A DNA stretch of 64,000 bases from Carex sylvatica (Eukaryota > Streptophyta > Magnoliopsida > Poales > Cyperaceae), in the NCBI GenBank assembly GCA_964058845.1, contig CAXKVR010000011.1, positions 1-64,000 on the forward strand, given 5' to 3'. Below the pieces are notes generated by a model, which was not told the DNA's origin, did not search any database, and saw nothing but the letters and a program-made list of their open reading frames with translations. Below are positions 23,086 to 33,846 of the stretch, one piece after another (the stretch's first letter is position 1; each line of letters opens with the position of its first letter). The position numbers were made by a program, and so were the translations under genes.

Positions 23086-23520
23086 CACTACAACAAAAAC
23101 GTTAATTGTATATAGTACATCATATACAGATGGAAGAAGTTTCTATTAAATCTCTGTGTAAAATAAGAAGATGTGTGTCTGAAAATGAGTTCTAACATTC
23201 ATACACGGTTAATTAAAATATAATTGTGTATAAATATGCTTTAGTATTTATACACGGTTCTTCATTAAACAACCGTATATGATACTAAACAATTATACAT
23301 GTTTCTTTTTAATTAACCATGTATGAATGATTGAATGTGCTTTAACAAATGTATATGCTTTTTTTTATACCAACTGTGTATGAATACTCCACAAGATTTT
23401 TCAGAAAAAATATTACTTGTAATTATACATGGTTTTCTTTCTACCAATCATCTATGAATGTTCTCAAGGATTTTTCGTAAAAATAATATGCTTGTAATCA
23501 TATGCGGTTTGTTGTATGAT
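23086..23520 (+). mobile_element. CACTA-type transposon terminus with subterminal repeats
   Basis: CACTACAACAAAAACG at 23086 matches the conserved plant CACTA (En/Spm) terminus. The next ~430 bp carry repeated, partly inverted motifs of the form ATTCATACACGGTTAATTA / AACCATGTATGAAT, as expected of CACTA subterminal repeats. No opposite TAGTG end or transposase was found downstream, so it is probably a fragment. Confidence 0.6.
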
Positions 23521-23639
23521 TCGTTTGTGATGAAAGAAACACAAAATTTCCTATGTGTCTTCATTATAATGCTATCTAATTTTTCTGAGGTATTTCTATC
23601 ATTTCTAAATCATATGTTTCCTGTACATGTATTTATATG

Positions 23640-24010
23640 AGACATCTCTTCAAAATATACAAGTTACGGTGAGGAATAAGGCAAATTTCACCGAAAATGC
23701 AATTGGAGACGAAGATATTTCAAACGGACATAACTTTTCGCTCGAGTTTCATATTTTAGTGATCCACCTCTACAATGTCAAATTTACGTCTAAGAAAATA
23801 GTTGAAACTGGTCTACTTCATGAGTGATGCGTTTACATATCAAATTTATATATTTTTGACTAATTAATTTAGTTTAAAGTCAAATAGTAAAAAAATATAA
23901 GTTAATTTTCATGCATTAATTTTTTATTATTTTTAAATGATTGAATTTATAAATTTGATATGTAAACATATCTTATGATCGTAGATTGATTACAACGGTT
24001 TGTGTTTCTT
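23640..24010. mobile_element. Decayed MITE of the GATGCGTTTACAT family
   Basis: GAGTGATGCGTTTACAT at 23821 also occurs in the MITE at 39370-39784, and AATTTGATATGTAAACATA lies inverted near 23950. The copy is diverged and its outer ends are not clear. Confidence 0.4.
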
Positions 24011-25387
24011 TGTTTGAAGTTAATCGATATATTTTGAATTTAAATTAAAAAAACTTGATGAACTCAAAGAAGTATTTTTTTTTTCTGACAATGATTTGAA
24101 GTATCTAGTTAAGATTATTTGGATTTAAGATTTGGAAGAGCTGACCTTCTAGACAACGTAATTTTCGTTTGGTATTACCACAATTGGACTCATATGTACT
24201 AATGACAGGTACGTTGGTATTCAATTTAACATAATGATTAGCTCATAAACAAATAAATAATATTATTCAACGGAAATAAAAAAATAAATATGCATGCTTA
24301 AAACATGAAATTTACTGCAGGCGACGGCCTAATAGCTCCAAGATCTGTGATAAATTAAAGGACAAAATAGATGGTTTTTCTTCCAGTTATTTTTTTTTTT
24401 CTGTTTTAAAAAATGGCGTCATTTTCAAGTTTCAACTAACACAAATTCAACAAGTAAGTTCTTTGATCTAGCAGCATTAATCATTTTTGTCTTATAAAAT
24501 TTAGTAGTTAGTAGCCACCCAAATTTAGTGCGGTGCTCTTTCATCGTAATTTTTTTTTTTTTTATGAAATAAAAGTAGAGACTTGAGCTTCCTGTTTGTA
24601 TTAGAATAAAAGAGAGTAAAAGGAAATATAACCAATACAAAGCACACTACTATATATATGATTATTTATTTAGAAAAGAAGATGAAATTTATTAGTTGCT
24701 TGATAAGACATTTAACAGTACCAACTATGGGACTATGGTACACACAAATATTTTGTTGTAAAGAAAATGAATCAAATCTGTACACATTATATTGTGAAAA
24801 AACAATAAAAAAAAATTGTGATGGACATTTCGCAAATCGTATAATTTTATTTCCAATACAGCACTGTCTGAAGTTGTAGATTTAATTGAAAAATTGTTCT
24901 TTCATTGTCAGAGAGGTTAATAGCTTAATTGTATAACCAGATTAGTTACGTAGAACCTGAGACAAGAAAATATTAAAGTATTTCTCTTGGTCAGAATCAG
25001 CCAATAAGGTACCGAGTTAATGTAAACGAGAGCAGCATACTTTTTTCACTTTTGAAGGAGACTGAAAAGAGAATTTTGGAGGGTTTACATGCAAAAAAAA
25101 AGAGATCCAGGCATCCAGCCAAAGATTTTGATCTTTTTTTTTTTTCTAAACCTGGTCCACCGGACACATTTTGTGAAAGCAATCTGAGACGTCGATTGCA
25201 GCATCCGGTGGTGGACCGGTGCTACAGGCAGTGAATTGGTAGGAAAAAAAATAAATAATAAAATTAAAATATTTGGGCTCACTATGGAAAAGGCCGAGGC
25301 GTCAAGAGACGGCTATACAGATAGGATATATATTTTTATTCTCTCCATTTATGATTTAATGGAAATGACCTGTCTTTCATATATACT
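24011..25387. other. Intergenic, no feature recognised
   Basis: AT-rich spacer with homopolymer runs (poly-T near 24390 and 24550, 25135). I see no gene and no delimited repeat. Confidence 0.45.
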
Positions 25388-25396
25388 CTACAAAAT

Positions 25397-25806
25397 GAGG
25401 GATTTAATTACATAATTTTATGGTAATACATAGTTTATAAATTATTTTTGAGATTTTCAAGTACAAACAGTTAATCCAAATTGTTCAACATGATCTCCAT
25501 ATTAAAATGTGCTTGGAGACCAATTTTTTTTTTTTTTTGAAATCATTTTAGTATTTATTAAGGTGTGTTTAGAGTTGTTTTTTAAATAATTTTGGACTAT
25601 TAAAAAGTAGTGATTTTAAAAAAATTTAAATAAATAGTAAAAAAAATTTCAATACGGTAATTTTTTTTGTCTCCAAGCATATTTTAATATGAAGATCATG
25701 AGTTGAATGGTTCGGATTAATTGTTTAAATTTTGAAATCTAAAAAATAATTTGTAAACATATGATATCAAGACGTGTCACCATAAAGTGGTGTAATTGAA
25801 TCCCTC
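25397..25806. mobile_element. MULE-like MITE with perfect 9-bp TSD
   Basis: The ends GAGGGATTTAATTACAT and (complement) GAGGGATTCAATTACACCA pair, with the common core inside. Perfect 9-bp direct repeats CTACAAAAT flank it (25388-25396 and 25807-25815). This copy fixes both the boundaries and the target-duplication length for the GAGGGAT sub-family. Confidence 0.92.
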
Positions 25807-25815
25807 CTACAAAAT

Positions 25816-26087
25816 ACCCATGCTCTGCTTGAGAACTTTTAAATGGCGTTTTGAAAGTAACGGACTCTCCATTTTGGGGAAGAGCTTGAGAGGATGAAGA
25901 AGATAAGGTGGGTTTAGATTAAAATTGGTCCAGACAAACGAATAATTGTACCAAAGAAAAACATACCTATAAGGCTATAATAAAGCTCACCACTGTCCGT
26001 CACTAAATAAATTGTGCCGTGTGAGATTTCCTCCATCTCTCACTTGAATGCATCTTGTTTTCTGCTAACCACTATTTGTTACTTAAT
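25816..26087. other. Intergenic, no feature recognised
   Basis: Short spacer between the MITE and the LINE-tail insertion; nothing recognised. Confidence 0.4.
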
Positions 26088-26099
26088 TCATTTTAACTT

Positions 26100-26135
26100 T
26101 TTTTTTTTTTTTAAACCTTGACAGTGACTGTCAAG
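26100..26135 (-). mobile_element. LINE-tail micro-insertion (hairpin plus poly-A)
   Basis: On the minus strand the 36-bp insert reads CTTGACAGTCACTGTCAAGG then TTT and a poly-A run. A 12-bp perfect direct repeat TCATTTTAACTT flanks it (26088-26099 and 26136-26147). Poly-A with a target duplication indicates target-primed reverse transcription. TTGACAG/CTGTCAA is a 7-bp stem. The parent element is not identified. Confidence 0.75.
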
Positions 26136-26149
26136 TCATTTTAACTTAT

Positions 26150-27125
26150 TATCAGCTAGTGCAAATTATGTGCTTTGTTTCAGAAGCACAAAATATTGTT
26201 ATTTTGCGTCAATGCAAGATTTGCAATATCGAACAAGGATATGGAGCTGTATATATGGATTTATACATGACTAAAAGGTATTATAAATTAAGCTGCACAT
26301 ACATTTTATATAATTTATATTCCAAAAACTTATCAAAATAATGAATATTTCGAATAATTATTAGATACTCGCATCTTGTACGAGTTTGCAGATTGTGCTC
26401 TTCAAGTTCTAACCCAATAAATTTTGTAAAAGATATTGAATTGTTTATATAAATGGTTTAAAATGTTGTCTAGACTCTAGAGGGTCAACCGTATCTCTTT
26501 GTTCTAGAAAGTCTAGTTAATTATCACCATCTCCTCTTCTGGCAAAAATTAAAAACAAATCAATAAAATAAAAAATGAGAATAGAAAACACAACTGGAAT
26601 CTAAGGATGATGACCAGTTACCAGATAAGGAAATACTGTTTGAATTAACAACAAGCCAATTAGAATGCACCAAGTCGCAGCACAAGGCGAGTAGGCGACC
26701 TGTGAAAAAGACTCAAGCATGGACTTGTCTGCCGTGTGGGTCCAAGCTGTTAATGGATCAACACCTGTCACCTGTTCCTTTCAAACAGCTTTCTATGGGG
26801 GTCTCTGCCTCATTGGACTCAGAACTCCAGATCAAGCGCCACGTAGCATCCTTTTTCATTTGCTTTTTCTACTTTTTGATGCCTTTAGATTTTAGTTGAT
26901 AAAAAATATATATTAATAGGTTGTGTCGAAGAGAAAGCATATGAGATCTCTGATGTGCGAGTCCCATAAAATATTGGTTGTGTTTTTAATGCAAACACAG
27001 GAAAAGTTGCTTAAGATGGCCCATAGAATGTTGATTTTCTGTATCTCTTACAGTTCTATTTTGTGTGTGTCTGGTCTCCTGACAATGCATGGGAAAAGTT
27101 TTAAGCTTTTTATTTTGAAGGATTA
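26150..27125. other. Intergenic, no feature recognised
   Basis: No gene is supported; short frames at 26159, 26702 and 26923 show no domain or codon signature. No paired termini. Confidence 0.4.
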
Positions 27126-27129
27126 ACCT

Positions 27130-27330
27130 AATCTTTTTTTTTTTAGATGTTTATTGCCGCAACCACAAATTTGTGATTTTCAATCTATCTAAAAAATATA
27201 TATATTTCTTTAAAAGAATATAAAATTCAATTAGATCATGTTAAACAGTTCAAATCGATTATTAAAACTTAAAAAAATAATATAAATTTATAATACATAT
27301 TTATATGTACATTACAAAGTATAACAACAT
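27130..27330. mobile_element. Decayed half of a common-core MITE
   Basis: Contains ATTTGTGATTTTCAATCTAT, AAAATATAAAATTCAA-like sequence and ATGTTAAACAGTTCAAATCG, in the order of the right arm of the common core. The left arm and both ends are not recognisable. Confidence 0.4.
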
Positions 27331-27339
27331 CTATCATTC

Positions 27340-27999
27340 TTTTTTCATAGCATATTTTTTGAGTTAACGTATTTCGATCGTTTGATTTTAAACGGAGCTA
27401 ATTTGTCTATAATCTATAATTCAAAGGCTCTTTAATACTAATATGGATCTAATTTGTACAGATCTTAAAAAGAATCGATCTGTTCGAATGCATTAACTCA
27501 AAAGATTCTTTTTATAGTTAATGGAGAGGATACGAATTCAATTTATTTATGCTAGTGCACACTTAATTTGACGAAATATCTTTATTTCCAGTTGGTTCTG
27601 GCTTTGACCTATCCTAACGACATTTTTTTTTACTTGTTCAATTCGCATGTACTTTTCATTCTTCTTTCTTTTTCTTTTACATTATACTGTATCGAGTGAA
27701 CGTTCTATCGATTTAATACAATACATAATTAGATATGAATGAATATTTTTAAGTTCAAATAATATAATTTTTTTTATATGAATTCAGGACGAATAAGGTT
27801 AACAATTCATATTTGTTGTTCGTAATATTAATGCGAAAGAAATATTGCATCAACTCATGGTATCTAACATAGTGTTGCTAAAACTTCAATAGTTGGTTCT
27901 TGGTTGAAGCGTAATTGTTTTTTTAAAGGCCATATTACAAAATTTGATCTCACATTTCTCTCATTCAAATATTATTAATTAATAGTTGTCTATAGAGGA
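27340..27999. other. Intergenic; sequence shared with 15000-15240
   Basis: GAGTTAACGTATTTCGATCG..., ATGGATCTAATTTGTACAGA and ACTCAAAAGATTC.TTTTT with AGAGGATACGAATTC (27360-27540) have diverged counterparts at about 15100-15215. This indicates an unclassified dispersed repeat. No gene. Confidence 0.4.
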
Positions 28000-28825
28000 T
28001 TGCTAACATCCGGGTGGGGTTGCCCGTGCCCGCTACCCAGAGTATCCGTGCCTGAGCCCGGGTATAGGTCAGGTAAACGGGTACACAGGTAGGGGCATAA
28101 AACGGGCATGGTACGTCTTTTCGAGAAAAATTCGACCATACCCGGACCGGTTTACCCGTGCCCGTGCCCGTATACCCGTATACTTTTTTTTTTTTTTTAA
28201 ATTCAAAATTCAAATCAATTTTTTTCTCAATTCTCCATATATAATTTTTTTTTAATAAATATGTTCAATATATAAACAAATAAACATATATTTTATGTAT
28301 ATGTATATGTTCAATATGTAAAAAAATAAATATGTATATACATGTATTATACATGTTTTAAAGTTTCTGATTTAATTATATTTTGATTTATATTTTATTT
28401 AACCTATTAAAAATAAATGAACGTTTAGAAAATATATTATAGATATAAATAAATTATGAAACTATATAATTAGAATGAGAATTTGAAAATAAAATAAAAT
28501 GACTCGTGTAAAGAAATAAATAAATACATTTGTATTTAGCCGAATAAATATACAAATTTTCGCATGAATAATTTTTATATGTAAGTTACAAATTTTATTT
28601 ATTTATATACACTATTTGATATTGAACTATTCTGATTTTAAAAGTCAAATTATAAATACGTAATAATATTCGTACAACACCGTAAAAAATAACAAAAAAA
28701 ATAACAGAAAAAAAAACAGAGGAAAAAAAAAAAAACCGGACCGGACTGGCCTCCCTATCCGTACTCGACCCTTATCCGTGCCCGACCCCGAGTATACCCG
28801 GCCCGCCCGGCCTCTACCCGAGAGC
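28000..28825. mobile_element. hAT-like element with CCCGTGCCCG motifs
   Basis: Motif-dense GC-rich flanks (28011-28185 and 28735-28820), with CCCGTGCCCG, ACCCGTA and TACCCG on both strands, bracket a very AT-rich centre. This is the same design and motif as 16617-18363. The edges show an imperfect inverted GGATTGCT/GGGTTGCT. I found no convincing 8-bp target duplication. Confidence 0.5.
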
Positions 28826-28847
28826 AACCCACTAGTTGACTACTAAT

Positions 28848-29005
28848 GGAGCTGTTTTGTTGTACTGCTTTTAGCTTGGATACTGGTATGTTCCAGTTTT
28901 GTATTTGTTCTAGTTTCAGTTTTTAAAACTGGCACAGTAAGACAATATGATTACTAATGATATCGGTGAAAATTACCCACTTTTTTAAAAAAAAAAAAAA
29001 AAAAC
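28848..29005 (+). mobile_element. 5'-truncated LINE/retroposon with poly-A and 11-bp TSD
   Basis: A 158-bp insert ends in a poly-A run (28987-29004). Perfect direct repeats TGACTACTAAT flank it (28837-28847 and 29006-29016). Features fit a 5'-truncated target-primed retroposon. The sequence has no RNA polymerase III A/B boxes that I can see, so a LINE 3' end is preferred over a SINE. Confidence 0.75.
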
Positions 29006-29218
29006 TGACTACTAATTCTAATCTGGTTTTCAAAAATATAATTACTTAAATTAGCACCGCATGTTAAGTGTATTCTTATACACTAAAATTGTTTTTCAAG
29101 TATGATCTGGAAATATAATACGTGTTGAAATAGAGTTGAATTTTATTGAGATAGATGTTATTAAAATTTAAAAGATGCCCACAAATTATGTTGAACATCA
29201 TACAATATAATTGTTTTA

Positions 29219-29406
29219 GGAAATAAATCTGCTGCTATTCCAAAGAATTACAGGTCCCTGCAATTTTAGGTCTCACCATTCAATTTTTGTAATGTACGAA
29301 TTTCAAGATCAGTTATTTTTTCTACACAAATCTCAAAGTAAATGAAGGGGTGGATGTGAAATTGCAGATCCCTGCAATTCTTTGGAATCGCAACAGATCT
29401 ATTTCC
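29219..29406. mobile_element. 188-bp MITE with 9-bp TSD
   Basis: The ends GGAAATAAATCTGCTGCTAT and (complement) GGAAATAGATCTGTTGCGAT pair, continuing through TCCAAAGAATT.CAGG..CTGCAATTT. The flanking 9-mers are ATTGTTTTA (29210-29218) and GTTGTTTTA (29407-29415), one mismatch. Target size suggests MULE-like. It does not share the common core. Confidence 0.82.
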
Positions 29407-29415
29407 GTTGTTTTA

Positions 29416-29780
29416 TACATGTGAATTGGGTGGATCACATGCAACGGTGAAGATCCAAGTTATAAATACTCATCAAACTATTGAATTTATAAAGAAAGAT
29501 GATTCAAGTCGCATATTATTTGAAGCACAAATATTAGTGCTAAATCTTATAATATTTATTCTCTACGAAGGAAAACCAATGGGAATGCATTTCAACCACT
29601 TTTTAAAAATATAGATATTAACTGATTATCAATTAATTTGATTAATAACATTCAATATTATTGAGAAACTGATTAATTGCTAAGTTGTTCATTAGCAAAC
29701 TCAAAATATATTCGTGAATTGATTATGATTAATTTATTGAAATTATTAAATTGACATTACATAATCAAAGAATGAATGAA
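29416..29780. other. Intergenic, no feature recognised
   Basis: AT-rich spacer with repeated TTGATTA/TAATCAA words; nothing defensible. Confidence 0.4.
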
Positions 29781-30480
29781 TTTTTTTTTTTTTTTGAAAC
29801 TTTGGCAGTGGCTGCCAAATATAATTTTCATTAAATAAAATATAAAATTATATCAATCATTTATCGCTTCACATCTACAACATCAAATAACTTCAGCAAT
29901 CTAAAACTCATAACATTAACACCTAACAACACAACATCAACATGTAACAATAACATCTAATAATGCAAAAATATAAAAAAAAAATATAGAGACGACCGGA
30001 GAAAGTAACGGCAGGAGATGACAAATGAGAGAGAGGCGAAGAGGCTATGCCTCTTTTCCTCAACCATCTCTTTTGCTATTTTCACAAACCGAGCTCTAGC
30101 AGAAGTAACAGCTAAAAAAGACAAATGCGAGAGACCACCGGGGAAAGTAACGGTTGGAGACGGCAAATGAGAGAGAGGCAGAGGGGCTATGCCTCTTTTC
30201 CTTGACCATCCCTTTCGTTATTTTCACAAATCGAGCTCTAACAGAAGTCGCCGAAAATCCGAACTTGAAGCGAAGAAACGTCGGAACTGACGGCTCACAG
30301 TTCTCACCGAAGAGAGAAAAGAGACGAAGAAGATGAAGACCTGACCAGTAGAATAGACTAAAAAGGACTTGAAGTGGGCTGGTGGGAGAGGAGGGAGGGG
30401 GATGTGGGGTTGTTGACGGCTAGGGTTCCCCTCCCTCAAAATCGTCTTTTTTCAATTCCGCAAATATCTCTCAAATCTAA
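29781..30480 (-). mobile_element. Probable non-autonomous LINE-derived element, minus strand
   Basis: Read on the minus strand the segment ends in ATTTGGCAGCCACTGCCAAA, GTTTC and a 15-base poly-A (29795-29781), the same hairpin-plus-tail design as the insertion at 26100. The GC-richer 5' part (30250-30450) could be a LINE 5' leader. Inside is a ~138-bp tandem duplication (29994 and 30132) with landmarks AAATGAGAGAGAGGC and CTATGCCTCTTTTCCT. No reverse transcriptase remains and the 5' end is not fixed. Confidence 0.45.
29994..30265. repeat. Tandem duplication of a ~138-bp unit
   Basis: Two direct copies begin at about 29994 and 30132 and share GAAAGTAACGG, ACAAATGAGAGAGAGGC-like sequence, CTATGCCTCTTTTCCT and TATTTTCACAAA.CGAGCTCT with scattered substitutions. 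Confidence 0.85.
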
Positions 30481-31815
30481 AGAGTCCAGGTCCTCTAAGA
30501 AATTAAAAGTAAGAGTGAATTAATTAACAAAATTATTAATAAGAGAATTTCATGGATTCTCTTATATGAAATTTCCAAATTACATATTTATTCTTCTAAA
30601 ATATATAAAATTTTGTATTTATCCTTCTAAAATATATTAGTTTTCGTACTTATATATCATTCTAAACACTTAAAATGATATATTTCCCTTTTAATATCAC
30701 AAATTACATATTTATCATTATAAATTATAAAATATTTCTAATTTATCCTTCTATTCTTTATAAATTACATATTATCTCTTTAAAATTAAAAAAATAATAT
30801 TTATCCTTTTAAAACATGAAAACTCTTCAATAAAATTGGCTTTTCGCCCTCATTTAAAAAAAAAAAAAAGCTCTTTCTCTCCTATATCTACTTTCATATA
30901 AAAATTCCAGATGGGTAGACAATGAAACTAATTTGGGTCCCAATCTAATTTGAGTCCGATAGATTCTGTGTTCATCTGATCTGTTTTAGAATCCAGCGTA
31001 CTAAATTCATATAAATGCTAAAACAGATACGCATAGATCTTAAAGCGGATCAGACAGACAGTTACACATAACCCATCAGAGACTTCAGATCCAAATTGTT
31101 CCCATAAAAAAAATATATAGACAAGTCTGACCCACCAAAAAACTTGCCCAACTATACTCATATTTGAACTTGACCCGACTCAGTAACATTTAAAAGTCAA
31201 AAATCAAAATGACTCGAACTCGATCCACCCAACTGTAGATGGCCTAAAACTTATATCGTTCTGAAACCAAGTGATTGGAAATATGACCTGACTCGATCGA
31301 ATTAAAACAAGCTAATCAATTTCAAAGAGAATGGTCGCAATCCATCCATCTAAATAAGAACGACCCGTAACTCATAAATGGTGCTAAGCCAAGCGATTCC
31401 ACCCGAACTTGACCTGACATGAACTGATGAACCTAATGTAACTCGCTCGATTGTCACCTAAAAACAGAGGCGTAAGCGGAAGAGCGAAAGGATAGAGAGC
31501 GAGAGAGTAATTGAAAATTCTGTAAGTTTTGGGGGATAATTATGTAGCTTTTTGAAATTATATAAGGTTAACTATAACAAATTTTAATGTTATAGGAGGA
31601 TAATATGGACTTTTAATTTTGGAAGAAATATTATGTAATTTTAAAATTTTAGAAGGATAAATATGAGAGTTTTGTGTTTAAAAAATACATATAATATCAA
31701 TTTTTAGAGAATGGAATCCATAATTTTGAGGATTTATGGTATACCAAAAATTCTCCAATAGATATTAATTGTTAGTTTATAATGTTTTTTTACAGGACAA
31801 ATAGGAATAAAGTTT
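30481..31815. other. Intergenic, no feature recognised
   Basis: AT-rich, with loose repeats of TTATCCTTCTAAAA-type words (30590-30830) whose complements recur near 31560-31700. This hints at a large, old inverted repeat. No gene. Confidence 0.4.
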
Positions 31816-31819
31816 CTCA

Positions 31820-32010
31820 CAAATAGTTTTTTTTTTTTACAAAACAACGATTTTCAAACTATTTTAATAAATAGTAAAAAAATTTCAAAAAATATAAAAT
31901 TTGGTCTCCAAGCACATTTTAATATAAATTAAATATCTAACAGTTTGAATCGGTTATTTTAAACTTTAAAACACCTCATTAATTTACAAAGTAGCGTAAC
32001 CTTATCTATA
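31820..32010. mobile_element. Right half of a GTAAGGCTAC-type MITE
   Basis: Matches the right arm of the MITE at 19204-19605: AACGATTTTCAAACTATTTT, then AATAAATAGTAAAAAAATTT, TTTGGTCTCCAAGCACATTT and a terminal GTAGCGTAACCTTAT. The left arm is missing at a poly-T run. Confidence 0.6.
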
Positions 32011-32069
32011 TATAATGCTAACAAGTGATTGGATATATATATATATATAATGCTAACAAGTGATTGGAT
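32011..32069. repeat. Duplicated 24-bp sequence in (TA)n
   Basis: TATAATGCTAACAAGTGATT followed by GGAT occurs at 32011 and again at 32046, separated by TA repeats. It lies directly beside the truncated MITE. Confidence 0.8.
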
Positions 32070-32664
32070 TTATATATAAAAAGCTAATGTAAATATATTA
32101 CTCATCACTTCTATTTATTGTAACGAGGCTCGAAGATAGTTTAAAGCTAAGATTTGACTTTAGAAATTGCTATTTACGCAAAAAAAAAAAAAAAAATGGA
32201 AAAAGCTCTCTTGATTTTGGGCTTTGCGCCATTTTAGTGTCAAGGAGCTAGGTCAATATATCTGACTCCCTGCTCGTTAAAAAAATGATGGTAAAAGAGT
32301 ATGGCTAACGTGAATCAGATTCCAAGTATGGCTAACTTGAATCAGATTCGAAGTATGGCTAACTCAATCCTCGAACCAAATATCATTCTGTGTTGGGATC
32401 ATTATTTGTATCGTGGGTACAAATGATTGAATTCATTTTGTTTGGAATCACGAAGCAATGTAATTGAGTTCATTTTGTGTAGATTTCCGAAATAAACTTT
32501 TTGTTATTTTATGATACATGATAATAATATTGGAAATTTGGTATTAATTCCACTCAGGAACGACGAACGAAGCTCAAATTGATATTTTGAATCGTTGATT
32601 TTATACAGGGCATACCTTTCTTTTCTTTTTCTATTTTACAAATTTGTTGATTGAAAACTATATA
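32070..32664. other. Intergenic; short AAGTATGGCTAAC repeats
   Basis: No gene. AGTATGGCTAAC occurs three times between 32298 and 32362 with ~27-bp spacing, a small tandem expansion. Confidence 0.45.
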
Positions 32665-32673
32665 TTAATTAAT

Positions 32674-33062
32674 GAGTGAGGCTACAATGTTATCATAGCT
32701 CATCAAACTACAGATTTATATGGGCATTTTCAAAGTTCAGATAATTAACCATTCATCATGATCTCTATATAAAAAATATGTTCCTATGCAAAATTTCACA
32801 TTCTTTAGAAATTTTTACTATTTTTTTAAATAAGTAGAAAATCACTATTTTTGAATGGTCTAGAATCTTTAGATCGATCAAGTGATTTTGTATCTATTAA
32901 AAAAATAGTAAAAGGATTTTGAAACAACTAAAATTTGACATCCAAACACATTTTCTTATGGAGATTATATTGAGCGGAACGGATCGACTGTTTGAACTTT
33001 GAAAATAGAGATATAAATATGTAGTGCATACCAAAGTGCGCTATGTTACTGTTGCCTCACTC
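32674..33062. mobile_element. MULE-like MITE with perfect 9-bp TSD
   Basis: Ends GAGTGAGGCTACAATGTTAT and (complement) GAGTGAGGCAACAGTAACAT, with a diverged common core inside. Perfect direct repeats TTAATTAAT flank it (32665-32673 and 33063-33071). Confidence 0.9.
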
Positions 33063-33205
33063 TTAATTAATTATCAAATTTGAAATTAAACATTACGTCT
33101 AACACATTTGATTAAGATAATATTCACATCGTAAATTTGAAATTCATTATTCACAATGAATATCATTTAAAAAGAAAATAGCAAACTAAAACAAAATTGA
33201 TGTTT

Positions 33206-33233
33206 TTTTTTTTTTTTTTCTTGTGCATGTACA
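33206..33233 (-). mobile_element. LINE-tail micro-insertion (hairpin plus poly-A)
   Basis: On the minus strand the 28-bp insert reads TTGTACATGCACAAG followed by a poly-A run. Perfect 15-bp direct repeats ACAAAATTGATGTTT flank it (33191-33205 and 33234-33248). TTGT.C/G.ACAA forms a small hairpin with one mismatch directly before the tail, paralleling the insertion at 26100. Confidence 0.7.
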
Positions 33234-33249
33234 ACAAAATTGATGTTTA

Positions 33250-33838
33250 AAAAACCTGTGAACCGAAGTTTAATGTTTCTCCATTAGTGATATAAATCAC
33301 ATTTTCAGCACTCAAAAGTTGAGTTCTATTTTTGGAACTGCATGTCTTAATAGTATTTAATGCAGATTCTTCCATCAAGTTGTCTTAGGCACTTTTAGAA
33401 AATAAAAATAAAAATGGGGTATGCATACAAGAATTGCATTGTACTAGTAGCAATATGTAGGTTATTTAGTGGCTAATGTGCTCGTACTTAGTTATTTTCA
33501 TGATTTTCTTAATTATAATTATAATTATATATATTAATTTTATATAGTTTAGTCGTATGATAAAATGTAAAATATGTGCATGTAACTTAGCGGTCGATAT
33601 ATATTTTATCTTGAGATTGTGAAAGTTAGCTTTCAAATTCTAACTACCACACATTGCATTTTATGTTTCAGCTCTCAATTTGAACTTTCTAGTTCTCGCT
33701 CTAAACGCATCCTTATACTATTAAGCACATGAAAATTTACCATGTAGTAGTTGCATCAAACTGCCTCAACGGTTTAACAATGAACAATATCATTAGCTCC
33801 ATTTTATATCATAAACATAAAGTAATTACATTATCTTC
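33250..33838. other. Intergenic, no feature recognised
   Basis: AT-rich spacer; nothing recognised. Confidence 0.4.
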
Positions 33839-33846
33839 AGTTTATG

